Shown here: positions 22,893 to 32,925 of the stretch, piece after piece
Position numbering within the stretch: the first letter of the stretch is position 1
Layout: each line of letters begins with the position of its first letter
NCBI GenBank assembly: GCA_027627225.1
Contig: CM051034.1
Coordinates: forward strand, 13,025,261-13,089,260
Reading direction: 5' to 3'
Origin: Congeria kusceri
Lineage: Eukaryota > Mollusca > Bivalvia > Myida > Dreissenidae
Length of the DNA stretch: 64,000 nt
Translations under genes and position numbers: made by a program
The notes under the pieces: generated by a model
Told to the model about the DNA's origin: nothing
What the model saw: only the letters and a program-made list of their open reading frames with translations
The model's database searches: none

Positions 22893-23395
22893 ACAAGAAC
22901 TGTCAGAGGATAACGCGCTCGACTAATCGAAGTATTTTAGTTAGTACATATTTTGGAAAGTGGAAGGGGCATACATTTGTTGAAATAAAAACCACGCTAT
23001 GGCAATTATGTCATCAAATTATTCCAAGTTTTAAGTGAAAACTTGTGTAGTTCGGAGGTTATAAGAGTTTTGAATATAAACTTTAACCAGAAAATCTACG
23101 AGGAAAAGGGGCATAACTCTGCCAAAATCCAAAAAAATAGAGGGAGGTTGCCCCTGATACTCGAGTTGATGCCAAAGGTATGTTCCTATTTCAAGTGAAC
23201 AACGTGTGTAGTTCTGCAAATACAAAACTTTGGAATATAAACTTTAGCCAGAAAATGTATGTGAAAAAGGGGTATTACTCTGTCAAAATACAAAACAGTT
23301 ATAGGGAAATGTTGCCCCTGACACTGGAGTTAATGACAAACCTTTAACCAAATTCAGACGAGGACGCCGGGGTAGGGGGGGGGGGTGTATAGTGG
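22893..23395 (+). mobile_element. Tandem-core element, ACAAGA-headed, two ~165 bp units
   Basis: The 5' end is ACAAGAactgtcagagg then the shared phrase acgcgctcgact, with a decayed head hairpin. Two core units carry aggggcataactctgcc, gttgcccctga and tgtgtagttc. The end gaggacgccgggg plus a G run is typical of the ACAAGAGCTGTC family, but its 3' hairpin is lost. Confidence 0.65.
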
Positions 23396-23765
23396 AGATA
23401 AAAAGTATCGGGTCGGGTAATGCAACTACCCGGGTACCAAAGCATTACCCGGGTCATTGAACCTTTTGAAAGCGTCAAAAATACATACACATATTTATGT
23501 TTTGAAATAACTCCACTCCATCTTTTATAAAACTGAAATGTTGCCGGACCTAGATTTTCGATGACGAGGAGTCAAAATGTCATTTGACAGTAATTAATTG
23601 GATGGTTACTGTTGAAGGGAAACAACTGCTATATAATTATTCAGCCCAAAGTATTCTTGTAGTGAATTGGTATCCATGCCAGCCCAAAGTATAAATAACC
23701 TCGAGGAACGTCCATTTGTTGACGACGTAGAATGACAAGACCACAACAGCTCACAAATTGTACAT

Positions 23766-24235
23766 CCGGCGACCATGATACGGATACTAGAGGCAATGGG
23801 CCCGCCTTTTTGGCCCCAATCTCAACCTTAACAAGTGATATTCAGATATATGCGAACGTATTTGCCCCTATTACTGTACTATATTCGATATATAGCAATA
23901 ACGTTAACGTACTTTTGGTGTCACCTGTGTGCACACATTGTGCAGGCAACCTCGAGCCCATGTTTCCAAACTGCCTGCCACGTTTTGTCTATATATATTT
24001 GACAGATTCCTTTATAACATGCAAAAACCGCTGGCATCGGGTCTGTGCAAGGCTCTTTGGAGTAGAAAACCGCTTAGTCCGTTACAGCGTTTTAGCGCAC
24101 TGTAAACAAACGGTACTTCCGGCGACCTATTTGGGGCCATAGGGCCGCACCATTCGGCTCCAATCTGGACTTCGACAAGTCCTATAGGATTTTAATGCAC
24201 ATTTTTACTGTACTATAACGATATATAGGGACAAT
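23766..24235. repeat. Two diverged direct copies about 350 bp apart
   Basis: Both copies start ccggcgacc (23766, 24119). They share the pattern ccaatct...cttmracaagt and the phrase tttactgtactat, followed by gatatatag. The open frame at 23732-24142 spans this repeat and is probably fortuitous. Confidence 0.45.
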
Positions 24236-24459
24236 ATTAATAGTTCAGCTTTTTGACGTCACGGTTGACCGTGTGCAGGCATCATCGTCTACATTGGTCC
24301 TAATATACTGCATTGTTTCATCTATACATACAACTGTAGTGTTCTTTTATCAAATATCCTGCTGGCCTGCATCGTATTACAGTGTACACTGCTGAGATAT
24401 ATAGGTGTATTCATTGTAGTATTTAGTTAGAGTATGTAATAGGATTCAAGATTTATAAC

Positions 24460-24816
24460 TTGTTGGGTCGCTGACGGGATCCACTGGGTCGCTGATGGGA
24501 TCTATTGGGTCGCTGATTGGATCCGCTGGGTCGCTGATGGGATCAATTGGGTCGCTGTTTGGATCCGCTGGATCGCTGATGGGATCTGTTGGGTCGCTGA
24601 TTGGATCCGCTTGGTCGCTGATTGGATCTGTTAGGTCACTGATGGGATCCGCTGGGACGCTGCTTAGATCCGCTGGGTCGCACATGGGATATGTAAGGTC
24701 GCTGCTTAGATCCGCTGGGTCGCTCATGGGATCTGTTGGGTCGCTGCTTGGATCCGCTGAATCGCTAATTGGATCTACTGGGTCGCTGAATGGATCTGTT
24801 GGGTCGCTGACGAGAT
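24460..24816. repeat. Tandem array, 21-bp unit, about 17 copies
   Basis: The unit is close to tgggtcgctgatgggatcyr. Because 21 is a multiple of three, both strands stay open: minus reads (SDPxDPI)n and plus reads (GSxGSLx)n. The minus frame spans 24446-24865. No neighbouring exon or splice site supports translation. Confidence 0.92.
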
Positions 24817-25172
24817 GAATGGCTGATCTGATAGTATTTGTTTTCAATGTGAAATAATATTGCAACCGAGTAGCACACTACTGGATATTATTAGCCTCGG
24901 AATAACTTTTGTTAACATAAGATCATTTGTTGTATCAATGTAGTTCTCGTTAATTATGCGTGTTTTTTTAACATTAGTCTGCACTGCATAAATATTTTAT
25001 ATTTAATTCACCATTTAATTGTGTGGAAATTTATTACATTCATGCTTTCGTGATACATATATTTATACATATATACATATACAATTCAAAATTAAGTACA
25101 TGTTAGTTTCGTCACTTGTTTTGTATAGTATTTCTTTTTTTTATGTACAACATAATGCAGTTCTGTTTAAAG

Positions 25173-25345
25173 CTAGATGTGTCACAGACACAGATGTCCC
25201 CATGATGCATGTTTAGACACAGACAAAGAGCGTGTTGTCAATACTAATGTTTGCCTACACACATTTATTTTCACATAATTATATATTTTATAGTGGAAGG
25301 TTATAATTTGAATCCCCCCCCCCCCGAATTGATAATCATGAAAAC
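25173..25345 (+). mobile_element. 5' end of a CTAGA-headed hairpin element
   Basis: The head CTAGATGTGTCacaGACACA forms a six-pair hairpin, then agatgtcccc and the shared agacaaagagcgtgt. It is lost within about 170 bp, just past a poly-C tract at 25314-25325. Confidence 0.5.
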
Positions 25346-25470
25346 GTTAAGGTCATCCAAACATTTGTGATTTTAGAAGTTGCGAAGACGACCACAATAC
25401 TTGAGTTTGAGGTTTTGAAACATTTAACACCACAAACCAACCTAAATTGCCTTACAATTCTATTCGTTGC

Positions 25471-25690
25471 CTAGTAACGTGTGTGACCGCCTCTTTGTCG
25501 TCTTAGAGTGGCCACCCTTTTGCGCATTGAACGGACGTACTTTAAAACAACCGCCATTCTTCAACCAATGCACAGAAAGTTTCTGCAAATTTTCCACTGG
25601 ACCGCGTGCTTTTCCACGTCGCCATGTTCATTCAATAGATGTTCTACTGGCTTCATGTCAGGCCTCATGCGGACGAGCATTGTCGTGCAT
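25471..25690 (-). pseudogene. Tc1-like transposase, C-terminal fragment, several frame breaks
   Basis: Minus strand from 25690: MHDNARPH, carrying the second catalytic Asp motif of Tc1/mariner DDE transposases; then in another frame MKPVEHLLNEHGD, matching the PDLNPIEHLWDE motif with the third catalytic acidic residue. A third segment reads SMRKRVATLRRQRGGHTRY and ends at TAG (25471-25473), the usual C-terminus of these proteins. At least two frameshifts separate the motifs and the first catalytic Asp region is missing. The two fragments in this window (here and 18985-19166) cover opposite ends of the protein but are 6 kb apart and need not come from one insertion. Confidence 0.82.
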
Positions 25691-25985
25691 AAATATAACC
25701 GGCCCATTGAATGTGCACAATACTTCGCAACTTTTAAATCACTAATTTTCATACCCAGATTTTTGAAAATCCCTGATGTGTGTGTCAAGAGTGGAAAAGA
25801 ATTGGGTGTATATTAGAGACCTTCCAGTGATCCAAATAGTTAATATGGCACTAAATGAACATGCCAGCTCAACTCAAAATAACAATACAAGAAAAACATA
25901 GTTTGTCTTGATCTGAAATGTAGAGATTTAAAGTGTCCGTTTGGAAGCTTTATGAATACTAGCCCTTGTGCTTAAGCAAGGCAGC

Positions 25986-26111
25986 TTATGTAAAGTTTGA
26001 ACTGATGATTGAAGGACTATGTTTTCTGCGCTTCTTGAGAACCAGTTCAATCTGCCTCTCGCATAACTTCTGTTCATGGACCCCATCTGTCCAACAGGTT
26101 TTGCACGCCAT
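25986..26111 (-). CDS. Candidate terminal exon, unidentified protein
   Basis: A minus-strand acceptor CTGTTACAG (AG at 26113-26112) is followed directly by an open 41-codon segment starting MACKTCWTDGVHEQK, containing a basic helix-like stretch IELVLKKRRKHS and ending NFT before TAA at 25988-25986. Composition and GC content look coding. If translated as an internal-to-last exon its phase is set by an unseen upstream exon (higher coordinates); the ATG may be just an internal Met. A hairpin element starts 35 bp away at 26146 and probably sits in the preceding intron. No polyadenylation signal was found close by. Confidence 0.3.
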   Translation of the reverse strand: MACKTCWTDGVHEQKLCERQIELVLKKRRKHSPSIISSNFT

Positions 26112-26145
26112 CTGTAACAGGATCAATAGAAGATTTAATTTATAA

Positions 26146-27250
26146 ACAAGAGGGCCATGATGGCCCAAAGCGCTCACCAGAGAACTGGTACAGATGAAGA
26201 CCAGACTGTTGTGACAGGTTTAAAAATTAAGGTATCTGAACAATACGCAAAGGGGGATAGGATCGATTTGATTTAAACATTGGTTAGTGCAATGGGCTAA
26301 CTAAAGTACGAGTTGGGTAGTGGATGTGCAGTGTTTTTGCTAATGGTTATCAAATCATTTTTCTCAATATTCTTACCTGACCCTGTTCATTAAGTTAGTG
26401 ACAATTCTGGAATATGCAGAAACAGTAATTTTGATGTCTTTTTCGCAAACAGTTTTGGAGAACTAGTTGCAATGCGATAATTGCGATGGCTGTGCTATAA
26501 TGTCAAGTTTTGCTTTTTCTTTGATAATTTTCTGTCTAATGATGATAAATGATGTTAATGCAGGCTTTTACGCCATCAATGTTGCATGTACAAATTATCA
26601 ATCAATTTTTATGGTCATAGAGGGGCCAACGCAAATTGTGTAAGTTTGGTAAAAATTTAATGAAAAATCGTGTGTGCCAGCCAATCATGGATAACCTGAT
26701 GATGTGTTTTTTTGCACACACAAGGGGCAATAAATGGTGTTTCTGACCCGAACATGCTTATATTCGACTTAACCTGTTATTTCACGTTCATAGACAAAAC
26801 GTGCACAATTGGTGAAGTCTTGAATAATGTCCATTTTTGTATTTTTTTTTTCACAAACAAAGGACAATAACAAGTATCTATCCTGAATAATGACCATTTT
26901 TGTATATTTTTTCATAAACAAAGGGCAATAACTCCGATGTTTGAAACAGGATCTGGCCCATTTTTGGCATCTGCTGAGATCAGATAGTCCTACACAAACT
27001 GTGAAAATTTGGTTAAGATTGTATGGAAAATAAAGTCTATGTGTTGGAAAAATGCATGTTTGCACTTTTTTGCATGAAAAAGGGGCAATAACTATAATAA
27101 TAGTGTTACTGGTGTGGTCTGGCCCATCACAATCCGTCCCAGATTTTATGGTCATACTCAAACTCTGCAAGGTTGGTTAAGATTGGATAAAAAGTGAAGT
27201 CTCTAGCGAGAGAACAAAACAAATTGTTGAAGGTAGACGGACAAAAACAA
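26146..27250 (+). mobile_element. ACAAGAGGGCC-headed tandem-core element
   Basis: The head is ACAAGAGGGCCATgATGGCCC then gcgctcacc. Core units of about 150 bp use aaaaggggcaataac, tctggccca and aaactgtgaaaatttgg, with copies around 26690-27190. The end has a single agacggac and no clear 3' hairpin. Confidence 0.65.
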
Positions 27251-27865
27251 AAAAACGAGTTAAAAAAACATGGCTTGCCACTGGACTTGACATATGCCCC
27301 CAAAGGATATGCTTGTTGCAGGAAGGTAACAACGTCAGAAAAAGATTAAAATATATGCACTGGACAAATATTTTAACCTTGAAGAGGATCCTTCATGATC
27401 TTTCAGCCACGCACCTAACCCTATCCATGACACTTGTGGGAGGGGTATAAAAACATTGACACATTAATGAAACAAGACTTGTCCTAGTAATGATGAATGC
27501 TACCCAAATAAATGAATACTGTAGAAAGACTGAATGTTCTTTTGCTTTAGCAATGGGTTAAGGATTCTTGAAGGATTCAATGAAGGGCAGAAACTCAATT
27601 ATTGTACAAAATGGTACTGTTCTCGTATAACTCAAATGTTTTTATGTTGTTTTTTTAGCTAGGTGAGCTACGTTGGTCAGTCACCATCCAGCGTCCGTTG
27701 TTTCTCGTCAGTCGTCAACAATTTACTTCAAACAACTTCTCTGAAACCGCTTGGGGGATTTTAACCAAACTTTACAGGCATGTTCCTAGGGTGGTCCTTT
27801 ACCACATTCCTTCATTTCAAAGGACTATCTGGATAACTCTGGTTGCCATTGCAAACAACGCTTAA

Positions 27866-28430
27866 ACAAGCGAGCCATGATGGCCCAAATCGCTCACCTG
27901 AGTACTGGCAATGACAAGAGACCAGCACTGACATCAGATGAATGTCACCGCCTACAAAATGACCCACATCAGACAGGTATCTTACTGTTGTTGACCTGGC
28001 AATCAACAAGTGAAATACAGATGCCTATCCTGCCTACTTCTGTAGTTAACCTGGCAATCGACAAGCTCTATACAGATGCCGGTTATGCCTACTTCAGTTT
28101 TTCACCTGGCAATTGACAGGTGTAATACAGATTCATTTACAGTCGAAACTTTTGGGACCAACAGCAACAACAAGCAATCGGCAATATGTTTACCATGCCC
28201 AATCACATTTACATTACATAGAAGTTCATCCAATCCCTGCAATCACATGAGGTTCAAACACCCAGCTGAATTCCATATACGATGTTTTGTAGAGCTCTGT
28301 ATTGGTAACCGATACATATCGCTTATCAATACTTTAGGACCACTATTTTATATCGTATTGAACGTATTGGTATCGATCAAAATAGCGGTCAACACTAAAA
28401 TACAATTAAAATTGAATCAAATAATGTGAA
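27866..28430 (+). mobile_element. 5' part of a related ACAAG(C)GAGCC-headed element
   Basis: The head is ACAAGCGAGCCATgATGGCCC then atcgctcacctgag, close to 26146 and 36026. Internal text with acctggcaatcgacaagtg and tacagatgc matches 36100-36280. It is truncated before any core array. Confidence 0.6.
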
Positions 28431-29494
28431 AACTATTTTTTATTATATTTACCGAAATGTCAACTGTGTTGTGTCCTTGTTTACAAAATCCCTTCACACT
28501 GACATTGGCGCCAATAAAAATCAAATATTTGACCTTGAATTGTGACCCTGACCTTTGACAGACAAGTATAGGTCATTTACGCGACACAATGTCAGGTCGG
28601 GAATAATAATATGAAGTTATATTAAAATCCTTCCATCCATTATGAAGTAATGGAGCAGAAACTAAATGCAAGTATTTGACATTGAATTGTGACCTTGACC
28701 TCTGACGGACAAGCATGGGTCATGTGCACGACATATTGTCTGGTCATGGGGAATAATAATCTGAAGTTATATTAAAGTGTATATGTATGATTTTTCATAT
28801 CAATTATTTTTCAAAAAGCAGATAAGTGACAATAAAACTTGAACGCAAACAGAAAAACATAAACATAGCGAAGGAAACACTTCAATATGGAAAAAGGATA
28901 CAAGTGAACTGATGGATGCTCGACAATGCAATTTGCCAAATAATGGGAGGCCAATCAGAAGAGCAGAGTCCAGACAACTGTGCTCTGTATTATATTCATT
29001 TTAGAAATCATCAAAGTCCCATAACTGTAAAAAACTAGAATTGTCACATGAGCGACGATTTACCCCCACAATATGGCCTTGTCACAAAACTATGGCATCC
29101 ATTTGAAAGAAACAGAACAGAGAGAATGCTTTAATTTGTGAATGTTTAACAGTGTATTTGGAAAAAAATTAATTTCAATAGGAGCCATAACTCTGTCAAC
29201 ATTTAGTAGTTTGCAACTGAAGTTGGTCTTGATCTGTATTTTACGATGTTACACCTATGTACCAAACATAATTTAACAAGAAATGTGGAAATTCCACGAA
29301 ACCCAAATTTTTCTAATAAAATGCATGTCAGCACAATCATGAAAGTTCTGGGTGCAAGGTAAAGGTCATACACCTATGGCTAGGAAATGGTAACCTTGAC
29401 CTTGCAATCCAAAGCGAGGTCTCAATATAAGGTATCTACATATGAAGTTTCATTACAATATCTAAATAAGTTCGTTAGTTAGTGAGTGCAAACC

Positions 29495-30964
29495 GTTTTT
29501 TCGGCGTATCTGTCTACGATCACTTTTGACCTAGATTTCTTGCGATCATTATGCAGCGGGAAAATTCAATGCCAATAGAATTGGGCAAATTTTCTAATTT
29601 TAGGGAAAGCAAACTTCAAACAATGGTTTAACGTAAACCAATAACTGTTGCATACTTTTGGGGATTTAACATTTACATAATTGTTTACATAAGCGGTTAA
29701 AAAGCGGATAAGTTATAAACATATCCTCGACATATACTCTAGAACTTATGCTAATACTGAACGTATTTTCTCATTGTATGCCATAAACAGAATGCTATAT
29801 TCATTCATGTAACGAAATAACTATTTTGTTTAGCCTACATTTATATAAGCGGTACGCTCTATAAATAGCAATTGTGCAATGTCCCCATTCATAAATCACA
29901 TTCACAGTGTTGCCGTTCCATGTAGCCCATTGATTCTAGCGAGTTCATCACATTCCAGAAACAGTAGTATCATTCTAAAAATAGCGGGCATAGCTAGCAA
30001 CCGTTTGTATAGCTGTGTTAATATACTCGTACGTGCATCAATAATAGCGTTCACATAATCATAAACCTAAAAATTTCAATAAATGGGGAATTTATATTTA
30101 TAAACTTACTGTTAATTAGAATTAAAATTGTGGTTACGATTTATTAACGATTATTTATAATTGCATCTTTCTACCAACTTCTCCAGAAGATGTTATTTAG
30201 TCTGTAAAAAGAAGCAACATTTTCTATAGATAAAATGTTATGAAAGAAGAATCGGAATACGCCGAATTGTTATTCGCGTAGCATGAATACACAATTTGCA
30301 ATACTAATTATATACAGGAACCCTTGATATATCATATCTCTACTGATATAATTTAAAATCGTCATAGTATAATGAATTTTTATGTTTGCGTTATCAAAAA
30401 TAAAGCCTTAACATTTCAAAAATCGCTGAATGTTCCCTGACTATTGCTTTTTATTGGGATACACAGTATAAATGCTTATTTGACTTCAAATCGTTATTAT
30501 ATTAGATAACTAACATGAATGGTATATTACCGGTACTATAAATAACTATATAGACTCGTCTGAAACATAATAATTTTAATTCATTCCCGAAATTATTCTC
30601 GTACATTGTTAATTTGTTAAATTGGCACATTCAGAAAACAATTATGTTAACCAAATTATTTTGGTTATTCATATATCACTGGTGGAAACATGGAGCTGTA
30701 GGATTGGTTTATTCACGGCATAGATATTAATGATAATTTTATTTAATTTTTAAATTAATAAATTTATCTCAATTTAACTTTTGGGTCCGAGAAGTTTTCG
30801 TATAGTGTCAGAAAAATCTGGGGTTCAATATGTCTCCTAATATTGGTGGAGACCAAACAATCTGGGGTCTGAGAAGTCGCACAGCCGATCATCTTGGCCG
30901 TCTTTTAAGGTAATTTTTTAATGACATCTCAATATTAATTTCAACGCCGATTGTCTTTTTCTTG
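29495..30964 (-). mobile_element. 1.4 kb ACAAGAAATGTC-family element, copy 1
   Basis: It is an inverted copy of the sequence at 56286-57735. Landmarks on + are ttttttcggcgtatctgtc at the left and cgccgattgtc...ttcttgt at the right. Flanks are E5 core text (aaaccgttttt on the left, tatttttaataaaggtgac on the right), so the insertion gives natural ends. No target duplication is visible. Most of the ATGTC arm of its head hairpin is deleted. It encodes no protein. Confidence 0.75.
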
Positions 30965-32243
30965 TTTATTTTTAATAAAGGTGACATTGACCCCGCCCAC
31001 TCCGTATGCAATCACAAGAGAGGTCTAGATATAAGGTATCTACATATGAAGTTTCATTAAAATAATTCAATTCGTTCTCTAGGTATAGAGTGGAGACTTT
31101 TTCAGGGTGCCACTTTGTTGAGAAAATGAAATTCCCTGACTTTTCCGTGACTAAATTATACTTTTCACTGACCAATACCAAAATATTTTTTCGGCCTCCG
31201 CCTCCCATACAGCCGTTCAATCCACTGTTTATATCTATTTTGTTTCAGATATATCAAACACCAGAATTACATGAAACTTAATAATGTGCACATGACAAAA
31301 ATGAGTAACTCTGCTTCATGGGTGCTTCTAGGGTTTATAACCTTTACAAAGGCAGAAAGAATGTTCGTTACTTTTGATACTACTGAAAACTTATCTGTGT
31401 GCTTCTTTTCTGTTGGCATTGTTATAATATCGTATGATGGAGGTTTCTTGTATACAAATGTATCTAGTCAAATGACTTAGTAACAACACAAGTGTGAAGT
31501 TATATATTTTATTCTAGAATTCAAATGAAAGCTAAGCATTGCTCTACAACTACTAACAAATACTAACAGAGACTGTATGTGCATCTCTGATATGTATTAG
31601 CGTTTGGGCATGTAAATTAGATATAGTCTGTTTCATGTAATAGGAAACTGAATACTGGAACAGGCATAGCTTCTAAGAGCCTGCTTCCCATTATTTTCAA
31701 GCCAAAATCCTCCACCACACAAAAGACAATGCTTTTTTGACATTTGTTGAATCCTTTCTTACCCGTGCTGAAAACTCAAGTCAGTCAACCAAGCATCATT
31801 AAATATTGGTTGTTTACTCATGTTTGAATTTTAAATTTACTCATATCTGTAGATCTATTATTATTCATCTATTAGTAAGTGTAAGCTAAAATTGAAGCAT
31901 GAATGTTTGATATATAAACTATAAAACCATTTCATCATCTGTTTGATTTATTATTGACTAACACACTGTAGAGTTAGGATGTATGTGCCTGCTCAGGAGG
32001 CAAGGGTTGCAAGGCCTTTCAGTCTTCAAAAGTCATACAATTGATTCAAACACATTAACATTATGTTTATACACAATCACACCAAAATGTGTTTGGAAAT
32101 ACTGCTTAGAGACTGTCATAGCCACTGAAGATTTTAAACATCAACCCAGAATTCAATTTTCCCTGAATTTTCTGTGACTTCGCTAAATTTTATTTTTCAC
32201 TCACCACTTTCCAGATTTCCCAGACAATTTACTGACCTTGAAA

Positions 32244-32925
32244 ACAAGAGCTGTCGAAGGACAGCGCGCTCGACGTTTCTTGTGCTTGTCATAATTACTG
32301 GCATTTTTTTCTAAAACAAGAAACATGGAAATTCCACGAAAACCAAATTTTCAAACGACATGCATTAAAATCAGCACATCAATAAAATTTTAAGTACTGG
32401 TAAACTTGACCTTTACCCCACCCACCCCATATGCAATCCCACCCGAGGTCTCGATAGAAGGTATCTATGTATTAAGTTTCATTAAAATATCTCAATGTGT
32501 TATTGAGCGGAAACCATTTATATATTTTTAGTAACAGTTATCTTGACCTTGACCCTATACGCAATCGCAAGTGAGGTATTGATATAAGGTATGTATGTAT
32601 TAAGTTTCATAAAAATATCTGAATGCGTTTTCAAGTTATTGAGCGGAAACCGTTTTTCTATTATTAGTAACAGTGAAATTGACACCACCCTCCCCATATG
32701 CAAAAGTGTAAAAAGGCCCATAATTTTGACACATTTCAAACTAGAGTTACCAAACTTGGTCTATAGGTTCATTTTAATGTGGGGAATATATTTTTTAAGT
32801 TTAAATGAAATCCCTCAAGCCATTCCTGAGAAACTAGCTTACCGAAAAACTTTAACCTAGCTCGGACGCTGACACTGGGGCGAGTAGAATAGCTTGCCTT
32901 TTCTTCGAAAAGTCGAGCTAAACAA
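32244..32925 (+). mobile_element. Nested element E6, ACAAGAGCTGTC-headed
   Basis: The head is ACAAGAGCTGTCgaagGACAG then cgcgctcgac. The tail is ctcggacgctgacactgggg, cgagtagaatagc and the 3' hairpin AGCTtgccttttcTTCGaaaagtcgAGCT (32891-32918). It lies inside E8 near its right end and is itself interrupted at 32316. Confidence 0.7.
32316..32700 (+). mobile_element. Innermost nested element E7, truncated
   Basis: The head is ACAAGAAACATGGAAATTCCAC, then two units of the same gcggaaac/ggtatctatgtattaag core as E5. It fades into E6 core text (aaaaaggcccataatttt) near 32700 without a 3' hairpin. Confidence 0.6.

Noticed and set aside
23732..24142. 136-codon ATG frame as a gene
   Set aside because: It spans a diverged direct repeat, has no recognisable domain, and the second repeat copy is not open.
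24446..24865. 139-codon DP-repeat frame as a gene
   Set aside because: Entirely explained by the 21-bp array, with an equally open frame on the other strand; kept only as a finding.
25467..25816. Plus-strand 92- and 102-codon frames
   Set aside because: Shadows of the minus-strand Tc1-like transposase remnant.
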